The position numbers and the translations under genes are program-made. Below the pieces are notes generated by a model. It did no database searches and was not told the DNA's origin. It worked only from the letters and a program-made list of their open reading frames with translations. DNA of 30,100 nucleotides from an uncultured Alphaproteobacteria bacterium (GTDB taxonomy: Bacteria; Pseudomonadota; Alphaproteobacteria; Caulobacterales; Parvularculaceae): positions 1-30,100 of the forward strand of contig CALKYG010000099.1 in the NCBI GenBank assembly GCA_938003575.1, given 5' to 3'. Of this stretch, positions 1 to 9,022 are shown one piece after another (position 1 is the first letter of the stretch; each line of letters begins with the position of its first letter).

Positions 1-14
1 CGCCCTTACGGGCG
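1..14 (-). terminator. Short hairpin after the ParB-like gene
   Basis: CGCCC and GGGCG form a 5-bp stem around a 4-base loop, about 30 bases past the ParB stop codon. The window ends at the hairpin, so I cannot see whether a T-run follows on the minus strand. It may be a terminator or chance in GC-rich DNA. Confidence 0.25.
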
Positions 15-42
15 CGCTTCGATGATGATGATCGGCAGGCCG

Positions 43-2067
43 CTATTCCGCGGCGATCGCGGGAGCGGCCGGGTCATCGACGACGATGGTAGCGAGTGCG
101 TCGGCTTTCGGAGTTCGCAGCGCGGCGGGAAGCCAGTCGCAATCCTGAAGGAGGCCCTCGGCGGCTTTCGCCATCTCCGGCTTCTTGAGGCTGGCGATGC
201 GGTCGGCGGCCTCTTCGCCTTTTGCTTCGCGAACCGCCTCCACAATTTGCGCCTTGGTGATCCGCCCGAAAAAGGCGTCCGCAGAAGGGCGCCAACCTGC
301 GGCGCAGAGGTCGAGCGAGAGCGCACTTGCGACTTGATCGGCGTGGGTGAGAGCACCTGAGCGCCGATCATAGGGCCGGAAGACCGCGTCGATGCTGAGC
401 GCGATGCAATGCGCGAACAGCGCCCTACGAGCCCCCTCCTCCATCGCCGCGAGATGCTCCCAGAGAGTAGACGGGTCCGCTGGCAAAGCGTCCGCGAAGC
501 CCTGATGGCGCGCATCAATCGATGCCGCCGCTGCACTGTCGGAAAGCCCGTCGGCGCCGCTCCTGAGGACGCTCTGACGCGCCGCGATATCGATGCAGCT
601 ATGCTGCCCGCGCACATAAAGGAGATCGAGGCAAAGCGCGTGCAGCGCCGCGACGAAGGCGATGTCCGGGCGCTGCGCCAGCGCGTCGCGCAAAGCGAGC
701 GTCCGCCACTCGGTCAGCTCGATGAGCAGCCGGTCCGGAAGGGGTCGGTCGGGCTCCTCACTGGCATCATCTGACTCCTCGTCTGCGGATGGCGATGCGG
801 CGCCATGCGAACCGTCGTCATCGGTGTGGTCGACAGCGTCTTCGTCGGAAGCGCCACCTTCTTCCGTGGGCGCTTCATCTTCGGGCTTCACGAAGCCGCG
901 TTCGATGCGCAACGCGCCGGACGGGTCGAGACTGACGAAGGCGCCCGCGCGAGCGACGTCTTCCGCGGGGAAACGCCAGGGACGCTGCTCGAACGCCTCG
1001 ATCCCGGCTTCGAGTTCGCCGAGCCGGCGGTCGACTTCGTCGGGCAGCTCATCGGCGCCGTCATGCTCCTCCTGCAGTCTGTCATATTCGGCCTTGAGCG
1101 CGTCGTAGGTCGCCTGCTCCACTTCCGTCAGAGTGGGTTGCTCACCAGCGAGGCGGCGCAGGCCGAAGGTGTGTCCATAGGGAAAGTCGATTGCGGCCTC
1201 GACCCATTTCCAGCCCTCGCCGCGAACCTCGGCGGCGCAGGATTCAAGTTTCTCGGCGACGAGGCGATTAAGGAGCCCTGCATCCTGCAGCCACCCGTCG
1301 TCAGCATCAGAGAAAAGATCGCGAAGTATCACTCCGCCGCCTTCCTCGTAAGCTTCGATGCCGACGAAGCGCGCGCGCTTGTCGCCGGCGCTGACGGCGC
1401 CTTCGGTCAGCATGCGGCGGATGTGATAGGGTTCGCGATTATAGCCGTTTTTCAGCGTCTCCCAGACTTGGCGTTGGCGCTGATGGTCGCTGTTTACTGT
1501 GAACGCCATCAGCTGTTCGAGGGTCATCACGTCGTCGGCGTAAAGATCGAGCAGCGCCGGCGCGACGGCGGCGAGCCTCAAGCGCTGCTTGACGACCGCC
1601 GGCGTCACGAAGAAGGCGGCGGCGATTTCCTCCTCGCTTTTGCCTTTCTCGCGCAAGGTCTGAAAGGCGCGGAATTGATCGAGCGGGTGCAGCGGCGCGC
1701 GCTGAATGTTTTCGGCGAGGCTGTCCTCCTCGGCGAGACCCTCGGTACGAATGACGCAAGGGATCGGCGCATCCGGCGCGAGGCGCTTCTGTTCGACCAG
1801 CAGTTGCAGCGCGCGGAAGCGCCGACCGCCGGCCGGGACTTCGTACATTCCAGTCTCGGCGCCCGCGTCGTCGAGCACGGCGCGAACGGTGAGCCCCTGA
1901 AGGAGCGTCCGCCGCGCGATATCCTCGGCGAGTTCCCCGATCGAGACGCCCGCCTTCACCTGGCGGACATTCGACTGGGAAAGCACGAGCTTGTTGAGAG
2001 GGATGTCCCGTGAAGCGCTTAAGCTAACGATAGCGGCAGGTTTCGTCTTCGGCTTCGATTTGGCCAT
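43..2067 (-). CDS. ParB/Spo0J-family protein of ICE or plasmid type, 674 aa
   Basis: The N-terminal part is a ParB/Srx-type nuclease-like domain (about residues 17-130) with the two family boxes visible: GGRR at 80-83 and ENIQR at 119-123. A helix-turn-helix region follows at about 145-200. The remaining 450 residues are long for ParB and include a very acidic, low-complexity stretch at about 400-455. Such long ParB-like proteins are common in alphaproteobacterial ICEs and plasmids, where they are annotated as partition proteins; a role in element maintenance or regulation is inferred. No ParA partner is in the window. The ATG at 2065-2067 sits 8-9 bases after a GGAG-type ribosome binding site that adjoins a hairpin leader shared with the DUF932 gene. 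The shared leader suggests that the two genes are controlled together. Confidence 0.88.
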   Translation of the reverse strand: MAKSKPKTKPAAIVSLSASRDIPLNKLVLSQSNVRQVKAGVSIGELAEDIARRTLLQGLTVRAVLDDAGAETGMYEVPAGGRRFRALQLLVEQKRLAPDAPIPCVIRTEGLAEEDSLAENIQRAPLHPLDQFRAFQTLREKGKSEEEIAAAFFVTPAVVKQRLRLAAVAPALLDLYADDVMTLEQLMAFTVNSDHQRQRQVWETLKNGYNREPYHIRRMLTEGAVSAGDKRARFVGIEAYEEGGGVILRDLFSDADDGWLQDAGLLNRLVAEKLESCAAEVRGEGWKWVEAAIDFPYGHTFGLRRLAGEQPTLTEVEQATYDALKAEYDRLQEEHDGADELPDEVDRRLGELEAGIEAFEQRPWRFPAEDVARAGAFVSLDPSGALRIERGFVKPEDEAPTEEGGASDEDAVDHTDDDGSHGAASPSADEESDDASEEPDRPLPDRLLIELTEWRTLALRDALAQRPDIAFVAALHALCLDLLYVRGQHSCIDIAARQSVLRSGADGLSDSAAAASIDARHQGFADALPADPSTLWEHLAAMEEGARRALFAHCIALSIDAVFRPYDRRSGALTHADQVASALSLDLCAAGWRPSADAFFGRITKAQIVEAVREAKGEEAADRIASLKKPEMAKAAEGLLQDCDWLPAALRTPKADALATIVVDDPAAPAIAAE

Positions 2068-2128
2068 GGGTCAGTCTCCGCGACGGGCCGGCCGAAAGAC
2101 TCTCTTTCAGCCTCTAAACCCGTCACGG
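2068..2128 (-). promoter_or_regulatory. Structured leader of the ParB-like gene
   Basis: Read on the minus strand, CCGTGACGGG (2119-2128) can pair with CCCGTCGCGG (2078-2087) as a 10-bp stem with one G-U pair. Inside it GAAAGA (2103-2108) pairs with TCTTTC (2094-2099) around a 3-base loop. The 3' arm of the outer stem runs straight into the GGAG ribosome binding site. The leader of the DUF932 gene has the same outer stem and a different but still pairing inner stem. This suggests an RNA element acting on translation. A protein-binding dyad is the alternative. Confidence 0.6.
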
Positions 2129-2435
2129 AAAAATCCGCCTCACTCTTGCTCGCTGTCGCGCTGGCGCCGGGAGCCACGGCAGATCGGGATCCGGGACCTT
2201 CAGAATAATCCCACAAATAGAATTGCGCGTGACGCGTTGCGAACGCGCCCGAGAGCGGACATTGGCGCGCCAGACTACGACCGGCCGCACATCGCCGATG
2301 ACGATCAATCAAAGAAATTGTCGCCCATGACAGTGTTTTTGAGTTTTCGCGACGAAACCCGATGCTGGCGCATTAAAGGTGCGGCAATCCAGGACGCGTA
2401 TTCTGTGAATATTGCGCAAAGCGAAGGAGCATAAA
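2129..2435. other. Intergenic stretch, no gene recognised
   Basis: This is the divergent space between the ParB leader and the small rightward gene. It must hold the promoters of both, but I see no convincing -35/-10 pair. Reading frames here are short and lack coding character. Confidence 0.4.
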
Positions 2436-2693
2436 ATGGGTGGAGCAAAGGAAGCTTGGATGGCCCAGCAAGAAGCTGACGCTCTTGCAGAAGAGCTGGA
2501 AACCCTCATTCGCGAGGGTGAACTGGAGGAGGGCACGGCTGCCTACGGCGTTGCAAAACAAATCATCGGCAAGGGGATTGAAACCCTATCGGGGAACCAA
2601 CGCGCGCTTTTTGATGGTCTCATCCGTGATAGACTGGATCGAGCAGCTCGAGACCGAGAGATTGCCCGGCTGGTGAATAACGATAACTCCTGA
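2436..2693 (+). CDS. Small hypothetical protein, 85 aa
   Basis: I do not recognise the family. The protein is charged and looks mostly helical: an acidic N-terminal half rich in E, A and L is followed by a more basic tail. The start is chosen at the ATG at 2436 because a strong GAAGGAG ribosome binding site lies 6 bases before it; an upstream in-frame TTG would place that site inside the gene. It stands alone, divergent from the ParB-like gene and convergent with the membrane protein gene to its right. No function is proposed. Confidence 0.65.
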   Translation: MGGAKEAWMAQQEADALAEELETLIREGELEEGTAAYGVAKQIIGKGIETLSGNQRALFDGLIRDRLDRAARDREIARLVNNDNS

Positions 2694-2761
2694 ATGGGAT
2701 ATATGGCGCCAACTGGTAGGGGACGGCTGGGACGCTCCTGGTCGCTCCGTGCCGAAGTCTA

Positions 2762-3421
2762 TTAAGTGAGCCCTATTCCCAAACTTCTGACGCTGCTGGG
2801 CGAAGCTCGCAGCTTCCTCCGAAGACTTGCAGCCAAGAAACCAGCGACGGCACTTGCGTCGCCTGAGCAATAGTCCCTACCTTCAGATATGAGAAATCTA
2901 TTTTTTCGCTCGATGTTGACGCTGCCGATTTCGACATCACCGACGAACACCCGATGACCATAGCGGTTGTTTTCAATTCGGACAGGCGCCCCGGGCGCGA
3001 GACGGGCAATCTTCCTTTCTACATGCGCGATCAGAGCAGTCGTGGCGCATGCGACCGTTTCTTCTTCGCGCCGCCTTTTCGAGTCCTCGACCCATGCCGC
3101 GTGTGCCGCCAGCTCGTTTGCCTTTGTCGCAATGTCGTTCGCTGTTGCTGTACGCCGGCATTCAATTCCGATGTACTTGAGCCACCCCTGCACTCCACCT
3201 TGTTTGTTGATTGACCTGAGAAGCGAGAAGACCAACCAAGCAGGGAGAAGCGGGACCAACCAAAGCGCGAGGGCCGGTTCTTGTAAAAAGACAAGTAGCG
3301 CAATTGCACCGATGATCAGAAGCAGCGTGACAAAAAACGCGCTCACCAAGAATCCCAATACGTGCGGAAGCAGAGCGAGAAAAAACGCCGCCAATATGAT
3401 ACCCCCGGCGATAGCGAGCAT
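2762..3421 (-). CDS. Hypothetical membrane protein with cytoplasmic tail, 219 aa
   Basis: The first 70 residues are almost entirely hydrophobic and can form two or three membrane helices (about 2-18, 20-47 and 50-68). A charged, soluble domain of about 150 residues follows, with a stretch rich in R and E at about 110-125. I do not recognise the soluble part. The ATG at 3421 has a weak TTAGGT ribosome binding site. The gene sits between the DUF932 gene (about 240 bases upstream) and the small rightward gene, in a region that otherwise carries ICE backbone. The 237 bases between its start and the DUF932 stop show nothing I can name. Confidence 0.6.
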   Translation of the reverse strand: MLAIAGGIILAAFFLALLPHVLGFLVSAFFVTLLLIIGAIALLVFLQEPALALWLVPLLPAWLVFSLLRSINKQGGVQGWLKYIGIECRRTATANDIATKANELAAHAAWVEDSKRRREEETVACATTALIAHVERKIARLAPGAPVRIENNRYGHRVFVGDVEIGSVNIERKNRFLISEGRDYCSGDASAVAGFLAASLRRKLRASPSSVRSLGIGLT

Positions 3422-3658
3422 TTTACCTAAATTCCGACTGCCTGGCGTTATCGTGCCATTCGGTAAGTAAAGATTTAGTTTTAAAAACGCCCGCTTAATG
3501 TCAATCGCTTCATGTTGGCGGCAGAAAAGGGCCGCTGACGCTGGGACGTGGCTGCAATGTCAATAGCCGTATTCGCGCCTAAGCTCGCCGGCTGCTTGAT
3601 TGGCTGCAGAGCAGCACACGTCACTTCTATTCTGGCGTGGCAGATCGCAGAGTAAGCT

Positions 3659-4852
3659 TCAGGCGCTCGCTCGCAGCAGCTGCTTCGCCCGCCCCTCCAT
3701 TTCCAGCCGCGCGTCCTGATGCGCCTTGCCGCGGGCGACGGCGGTGATGCCTTGAACGAAGTCGAAGACGCTGGCGGGTGGGCGGCCTTCTTCGGCGAGG
3801 ACGGTTTCGATGATGGCCGCGGTCTCGGCTTTCGAGAAGCCGCGCTTCCTCAGGAAGTCGCTGCGGTCCTCGTCGTTCCGGGCGACGATCTGCTCGCGCG
3901 CCGCCTTGATCCCGTTGATGAAGGGCATAGGCGATGATTCCGCGAAACGCGTCAGCGCTGGCGCGGCTTCGCGCGCGAAGCGGTCCGATGCATATTTCGA
4001 GTGGCGGATGACGATCTCCTGAAAGTCCTCAACGCCCCAGAGATTGCGGTTCTGGCAGACGGCTCGCAAGTAGAAAGAGGCGAGCCCCAGCGTCTTCGCG
4101 CCGACTTCCGAGTTCCAGCAATAAAAGCCGCGGAAGAAGAGATCGGGCGAGCCGTCGGGGAGCCTCCCCGCCTCGATCGGGTTCAGATCATCGACGAGGA
4201 ACAGGAAGACGTCGCGGTCGGAGGCGTAGAGAGTCGTCGATTCCCGGCTGACGGCTGCGTTCGGATTATAGACGCCGGTCGACCAATCAAGGACGCCGGG
4301 GATTTTCCAGCGCGTGTCGCCGACGCCGTCGCCGGCGATCTTCATCACCGCCGAGACGAGCTCGTGGTCATAGATGCGGCCATAGTCGGGTCCGGTGACG
4401 GCTCGGAGCTCGGTGCGGCCGTCCGCCGTCTCCAGCGTCTTCACCTGCTCGGCGCGATGCGTCGTCAGCCCGTATTGCAGACTGATCGCCGCGAGCGGCG
4501 CCGGCAGCTGACGCAGATAGGACGCCGGCGCGCCGACGAGCGCGCTCAGCTGGCCGAAGGACCAGTGCGTCGGCGCGACGGGCGTATCGCTCTCCGGCAG
4601 GAGGAGTTCGAGCCGTTCGGCATCGTCGCGCGCGGCCTCGACGCGGATCGCCGCGCTTTCGACGGTGCGCGTCCGGCTTTTCGCCGCGCGCTCCTTCACC
4701 GACGCCTGGAGATCGGTGAGCGACAGGAACCGCTCGTCATCGGGACGCGAGAACCATTCGGACGAGACGCGCCCGACCCGCGAGCCGCGCGAGACATCGA
4801 CCTTGTAACCGCCCGACGCATCGGGACGGGCATCCAGAACCTGAAGAGACAT
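3659..4852 (-). CDS. DUF932 family protein, 397 aa
   Basis: This is a full-length member of the DUF932 family (phage/plasmid-like proteins), which is regularly found on alphaproteobacterial ICEs and plasmids near ParB-like genes. The biochemical function is unknown. Family character is seen in the central region (about residues 90-300), with aromatic- and charge-rich stretches such as the part around NSEVGAKTLGLASFYLRAVC. The ATG at 4850-4852 follows a hairpin leader matching that of the ParB-like gene, with a GGAG ribosome binding site at the foot of the stem. A second copy of the first 15 codons plus leader lies at 25295-25425, on the far side of about 20 kb of unrelated genes. That makes this 5' end one border of a cargo block. 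Confidence 0.85.
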   Translation of the reverse strand: MSLQVLDARPDASGGYKVDVSRGSRVGRVSSEWFSRPDDERFLSLTDLQASVKERAAKSRTRTVESAAIRVEAARDDAERLELLLPESDTPVAPTHWSFGQLSALVGAPASYLRQLPAPLAAISLQYGLTTHRAEQVKTLETADGRTELRAVTGPDYGRIYDHELVSAVMKIAGDGVGDTRWKIPGVLDWSTGVYNPNAAVSRESTTLYASDRDVFLFLVDDLNPIEAGRLPDGSPDLFFRGFYCWNSEVGAKTLGLASFYLRAVCQNRNLWGVEDFQEIVIRHSKYASDRFAREAAPALTRFAESSPMPFINGIKAAREQIVARNDEDRSDFLRKRGFSKAETAAIIETVLAEEGRPPASVFDFVQGITAVARGKAHQDARLEMEGRAKQLLRASA

Positions 4853-4975
4853 GGGAATTCTCCGCGACGGGCGGCCGCGAGACTCTCTCTCGACCCCTAA
4901 AACCCGTCACGGAAACCTCAACAGATCTCTTTCTCTCCTCGGAGCGGCGCCAGCCGCTGATCAGGGTTCCGTTCA
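4806..4975 (-). repeat. Direct repeat, copy 1: DUF932 5' end plus leader
   Basis: The section from codon 15 of DUF932 through its leader matches 25295-25425 in the same orientation. It includes an identical run of about 45 bases (4849-4892) and is about nine in ten identical over the first 105 bases. Weaker similarity resumes near 4952, after roughly 36 bases missing from copy 2, and ends about at the stop codon of the next gene. This marks the left border of the cargo block. Confidence 0.85.
4853..4912 (-). promoter_or_regulatory. Structured leader of the DUF932 gene
   Basis: On the minus strand CCGTGACGGG (4903-4912) pairs with CCCGTCGCGG (4862-4871), and CGAGA (4888-4892) pairs with TCTCG (4878-4882) around a GAGAG loop. 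The outer stem is identical to that of the ParB leader. The inner arms differ but still pair. The 3' arm abuts the GGAG ribosome binding site, so folding could limit ribosome access. Confidence 0.6.
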
Positions 4976-5830
4976 GAAGGGAAGACTGCTTCGGTTGCAC
5001 GGATCTTTGACGGCAGGGATTTCGATTTCCAGAACGCGCTTTTGACCACGCCTGTTGACGGCGACCAGCTTGCGCCGGTCTCCGTCAATAAAACTGAACG
5101 CCTGCCCCTCCGCTTCGATAGCAATCGTCGCGACATGAATGAGATAGGGGCCCATCTTCGGGGCCGCCAGCACATACATTTCCGGGCGGTCATGGCCCGT
5201 GACATAGAGATAGCCGTCCGGACCGATGGCGCCGCCTGAAGCGCCATGGGGCGACATCCGGTCGAGTATCTCGTCGGGATAGAGCCAGCCGCCGACACGG
5301 CGCCACTCGGCGTCGAAGGCGACGACGCTGGAAAATCTATTATCCTTATACGGAAGCCCGCGTGGCCCGCTGTAATGCGTAAAGCCCGCGATCCAGCTCT
5401 TGTCGGTTTCGTCGAACCAGGTCAGCGATCCTTCTTCCATCAGCCCGAAGCTATGGGACTGAAGATGCGAAAGCGTCGACGCATCGAATACCTCCACGGA
5501 TGATCCCATCGGAAGCTTGGGATAATTGGAATTGGCGCAGTAAAGCTTGCCGTCATCATGGTAACAGCTGTTCAGATGACGGATGAACCCTTCAGCTTCG
5601 CCCGACCAGCGGCCTTTAAGCGCGCCGGTCTTCCGATCATGTTTGGCGATCACCGAATTATCAACCGCATAGAAATGATCCGAGGTCGCGGCCGCGCCCT
5701 GATCGGCGTCCGCGGCGGGCCATGTGTGGGTCGTTTTTGCGGTGAGCTGCAAGGGCGCGCAAGTAACCGGTGACGCCTCCCCTTCCGGGGCAGCGGCGGC
5801 CAGCAAAATCGTCAGCAGCACATCGATCAT
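4973..5830 (-). CDS. Predicted secreted protein, possibly beta-propeller, 285 aa
   Basis: A short hydrophobic N-terminus (residues 2-14) ending in small residues suggests a signal peptide. The mature part has repeated strand-rich segments with D-G and W motifs, such as CANSNYPKLP, VVAFDAEWRRVGGWLYP and IGPDGYLYVTGHD. These resemble the blades of a YncE/NHL-type propeller. Several cysteines suggest an oxidising, periplasmic location. I cannot assign a substrate. The ATG at 5830 has an AAGG ribosome binding site about 8 bases upstream. The gene lies 119 bases downstream of the TonB receptor gene on the same strand, so it may be co-transcribed and may serve the same substrate. Its stop codon coincides with the border of the DUF932 leader repeat. 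Confidence 0.65.
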   Translation of the reverse strand: MIDVLLTILLAAAAPEGEASPVTCAPLQLTAKTTHTWPAADADQGAAATSDHFYAVDNSVIAKHDRKTGALKGRWSGEAEGFIRHLNSCYHDDGKLYCANSNYPKLPMGSSVEVFDASTLSHLQSHSFGLMEEGSLTWFDETDKSWIAGFTHYSGPRGLPYKDNRFSSVVAFDAEWRRVGGWLYPDEILDRMSPHGASGGAIGPDGYLYVTGHDRPEMYVLAAPKMGPYLIHVATIAIEAEGQAFSFIDGDRRKLVAVNRRGQKRVLEIEIPAVKDPCNRSSLPF

Positions 5831-5949
5831 GACGAAACCTTCAGACGTAAGCGGGGCGAATTCAACTCAATCGCCTTCAACAGTTGCAGGCCACGGCCGC
5901 CCCGCCAGGAGCCGCCGCGGCCGTTACTCCACGCAACTATACCGGTGCT

Positions 5950-8568
5950 TCAGAAGCCGACGCTGCCGCCGAAGAAGAATGTCGTACCGACATATTCATA
6001 TTCGGTATTCCAGGTTTCACGTCCGCCCTGAAACTCCGTCGTCGGCTCGTTGTTGAGATTGACGCCCTCCGCGAAGAGCTTGATGTTTTCGCGCAGATTG
6101 TAAGTGACCTTGGCGTCCCAGCGACCGAATGAGCCCTGATCAAGAACTAGATCAGGATCGGAATTCGGATCGGTCAGGAAGCTGTCATTGAAAGCATAGC
6201 TCACCGACGCGTCGATCGGCCCCTTCTGATAGAAGATGGAGAACGCGTAGGTCTGCTCCGGCTGACCGACCAGGGGAATCACATCGCCATTCGGCAGGGT
6301 GGTTTCGCCATCGAGGAAGGTCGCTGACGCCGACGCGCCGAGGCCATCCAATGGCGACGGCAGGAAATCAAACTGCGTCTGACCGAGCAGCTCGATCCCC
6401 TTCAGTGTCGCCGAAGCGCCATTGATCGTCGTCGTCAGATCGAGCCTTGTCAGCGCCGTCGTGTCGACCGAGCCTGTCAGGCCTCTCGCGGCCAGAGCGG
6501 CGTCCATTTCCGCTTGTGTCGTGAGGGACTCCGTGAACGGAACAAGCTCGTCGGAAATGTCCTTGTAGAACAAACCGACCGTCAGCGCCGTGAAGTCGTT
6601 CGGATACCATTCCGCCGACAAATCGAAGTTCCACGAGGTCCGCGGCCGCAGGTCCGGATTGCCGATATTGACGGTCGCGATCGGACCGCCGTCGTCGGTC
6701 GCCGTCGCGCGCGGCGCGATGATGTCGAAATCGGGCCGCCCCAGCGCGCGCGTCACCGCCGCCCGGAAGACGAGACTTTCTTCACGACGATAATTGGCGA
6801 TGATCGACGGCGTCACAGTGACATAGTCGCCACCGTCTTCAATCCGGGTCGCGACCCCGTTCAGAAGAAGATTGCCGCTCGAGTCGACATCGGTCCACTC
6901 GACGCGGGCGCCGGTAATGAATTCGAAGTCGCCGATTTTCTTTTCGCCCATGACATAACCGGCGATGACGCGCTCGCGGATATCATAGTCGGCGGCATTG
7001 TCGGAGACGAAGTTGTCGGCGGCGTCGGCTGCGAAAAATGACGCATTCGCCGGATCGTCAAAAAAACCGTTGAGCCCGTTGATGTTCATGAAGATGTTCG
7101 GAACGTCGCCGGCGTCGGTGTTGTTGGTGAAAGCGCCGCCCGTGAATGCCGACGAGGTTCCGAGCGTCAGGGCCGACGCGCCCGGATTAAACCGCTGTTG
7201 GCTCTGGTCAAGAACGCGGCTTGTAGAGACATATTTTGCGCCCGCCTTGAGATAGGTCTCCTCATCGAGATCCCAGCGGAGATCCGCTTTGCCAGTCCAG
7301 TTAATTTCTTCAAGCGCACGATCGAAGAAGCGCACCCGGCGCAGGCCGAACAGTGACGGGTCCTGGCGATCCGGCGTGCCGGCGTCGGGCGTGATGTCGA
7401 CAAGATTGAGATCGTTGAGCACAAAGGTGTTCGGACCGAAGATGCGGCCCGAACGAAACTCCCAGAAATCGCTCGGCTCCGAGAGGTCATTGTCGCTGCG
7501 CTGCCCCAGGAAAGTCAGCGTGTAGTCGCCGAACTTCTTCTCGCCGCCGGCGGCGAGCGTCAGCAACTCCTTGCTGGCCTGTTCAAGACGGATATTCGCG
7601 TTGACGCGGTTCAGGCCCGAAGTCCCGCTCGTCGCGGTCAGCGGAACAACGCCGGTGTCGAGATTTTCCTCGAAGCGGTTGCGGTGCTGGAACTCGCTCC
7701 AGTCGGCATAGAACCCGCGCACGAAGAGCTGTGTCTCATCATCGGGCCGGAATTCGAGGGCGGCGTTGACGTTCAGCCGCTCGCGCCCAATGATGTAATA
7801 ATTGTTCTTGACGTTGACCGGCAAGCCGATGCCGGACGACTCGTCCCAGTCATCCTGATAGCGCCCCTGCGCGACATATTCGCGGTCGGACCATGACGCG
7901 CCGACGAGCCAGCCGATCGTGTCGTTTGCAAGCTTGCCGGCGACAAGCGCGTCAACGGCGTAAGGGTCATGGCCGCCAAAGCCGGCATCCTTCGGCCGGA
8001 TGTCTTCATAACCATAGCGTCCGGTGACGTAACCATAAAACGCGTCCTTGCGGTCGAACGGCATGGCGGTGTCGACATTGACCGTGCCGCCGATGCCTTG
8101 CGCGTCCATATCCGGCGTCGGCGTCTTGATCACTTGAACGCCGCCGAGAACGCTGCCGGATATGACGTCGAGCGGCGCGCCGCGGCCGCCGCCTTCCTGC
8201 TCGGGCGAGCCGAGCGACACGCCGTTAATCGTGACATTGTTGAGGCCGGGATTGATGCCGCGGATCTGGACGAAGCGGCCCTCGCCCTTTTCGACCAGCA
8301 TCGAGACCCCCGGCAGGCGGTTCAGCGACTCGCCGACATTCTTGTCAGGCAATTGGCCAAGCTCGTCGATGCCAAGCGCGTCGATGACGCGGGAATCATT
8401 CTGTTTTTCCTCGATCGCCTTCTGGCGTGACAGTTTCGTGCCGATCACGACGATTTCATCAGCAGGCGCACTTTCTGCGCTGTCGATCCTTCCATCCGAT
8501 TGAGCGAAGGCGGCTGGCGCAAGTCCCAATGCGCTAACAGCGCAGAACAAGGCGGTTCGACACGTCAT
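5950..8568 (-). CDS. TonB-dependent outer-membrane receptor, 872 aa
   Basis: This protein takes up a ligand across the outer membrane using TonB energy. A signal peptide (residues 1-23, ending AFAQ) is followed by a TonB-box-like DEIVVIGT segment. The plug domain (about 50-165) contains NVGESLNRLPGV, RGINPG and IGGTVN motifs typical of the Xanthomonas/Caulobacter class of receptors (TIGR01782-like). A long beta-barrel then ends in the terminal aromatic FGGSVGF. Members of this class import carbohydrates or metal chelates; the ligand here is unknown. I chose the ATG at 8568 over the TTG four codons upstream, because the latter puts the GGGG-type ribosome binding site inside the gene. The receptor precedes the secreted protein gene and shares the region with the MarR regulator. 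Confidence 0.93.
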   Translation of the reverse strand: MTCRTALFCAVSALGLAPAAFAQSDGRIDSAESAPADEIVVIGTKLSRQKAIEEKQNDSRVIDALGIDELGQLPDKNVGESLNRLPGVSMLVEKGEGRFVQIRGINPGLNNVTINGVSLGSPEQEGGGRGAPLDVISGSVLGGVQVIKTPTPDMDAQGIGGTVNVDTAMPFDRKDAFYGYVTGRYGYEDIRPKDAGFGGHDPYAVDALVAGKLANDTIGWLVGASWSDREYVAQGRYQDDWDESSGIGLPVNVKNNYYIIGRERLNVNAALEFRPDDETQLFVRGFYADWSEFQHRNRFEENLDTGVVPLTATSGTSGLNRVNANIRLEQASKELLTLAAGGEKKFGDYTLTFLGQRSDNDLSEPSDFWEFRSGRIFGPNTFVLNDLNLVDITPDAGTPDRQDPSLFGLRRVRFFDRALEEINWTGKADLRWDLDEETYLKAGAKYVSTSRVLDQSQQRFNPGASALTLGTSSAFTGGAFTNNTDAGDVPNIFMNINGLNGFFDDPANASFFAADAADNFVSDNAADYDIRERVIAGYVMGEKKIGDFEFITGARVEWTDVDSSGNLLLNGVATRIEDGGDYVTVTPSIIANYRREESLVFRAAVTRALGRPDFDIIAPRATATDDGGPIATVNIGNPDLRPRTSWNFDLSAEWYPNDFTALTVGLFYKDISDELVPFTESLTTQAEMDAALAARGLTGSVDTTALTRLDLTTTINGASATLKGIELLGQTQFDFLPSPLDGLGASASATFLDGETTLPNGDVIPLVGQPEQTYAFSIFYQKGPIDASVSYAFNDSFLTDPNSDPDLVLDQGSFGRWDAKVTYNLRENIKLFAEGVNLNNEPTTEFQGGRETWNTEYEYVGTTFFFGGSVGF

Positions 8569-9022
8569 TGATAACCCCAATATAAAAGCGATCCCCGATA
8601 TGCCTCAGACTACTGACGCAGCCTGCGACGGGCGCGCAGTAGCGTATTGATGTGACAGGATGGTGAATGATCAGAAGGCGGATATTTCCTCAATCGAGAG
8701 CGCGACGCCACGCCAGGCGCGCGCGGCTCTTGAAAAAAGAGTGGCGCCGCGCCGCCATCGGAGCCGAGAAGCGCGTCTGCATTACCGAAATATCTTTTGT
8801 TGCAGAAAATTCTTGCAAGCAAAAATTGTATGTTCAATTCGCCAAAATTTTCCGCTCCCGCTCAGCCTTGCGCAAAGAGCCGAAGCGGAAAGCATTTGCG
8901 GGTGAAGGAAAACCAACTTGCACGAAGATTTTGTGACAACTCAAAAGCAATGATCGCATCAATCGCCAGGCGACGACAATTGCAACTGCACTTCTCTATA
9001 AGCGCCCGCTTTTATTCCTGCG
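8569..9022. other. 454-base intergenic region upstream of the TonB receptor
   Basis: No coding frame here is convincing. The centre (about 8785-8960) is clearly more AT-rich than its surroundings and probably holds the receptor promoter. An imperfect dyad, TTGCAGAA..TTCTTGCAA, lies at about 8800-8818. I see no Fur-type box I would defend, and no copy of the direct repeats found at 9594-9663. Confidence 0.4.

Noticed and set aside
805..2013. Long rightward frame of about 400 codons inside the ParB-like gene
   Set aside because: It is antisense to a gene with clear ParB motifs. Open antisense frames are common in GC-rich DNA, and this translation matches no family.
4001..4900. 300-codon rightward frame antisense to the DUF932 gene
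   Set aside because: The minus-strand gene has family motifs, a leader and a ribosome binding site. The antisense product is low-complexity and rich in R, D and A.
5893..5924. GC-rich hairpin (ACGGCCGC/GCGGCCGT) after the first TonB receptor gene
   Set aside because: An 8-bp stem with a 16-base loop and no T-run is weak as a terminator, and such stems arise easily at this base composition.
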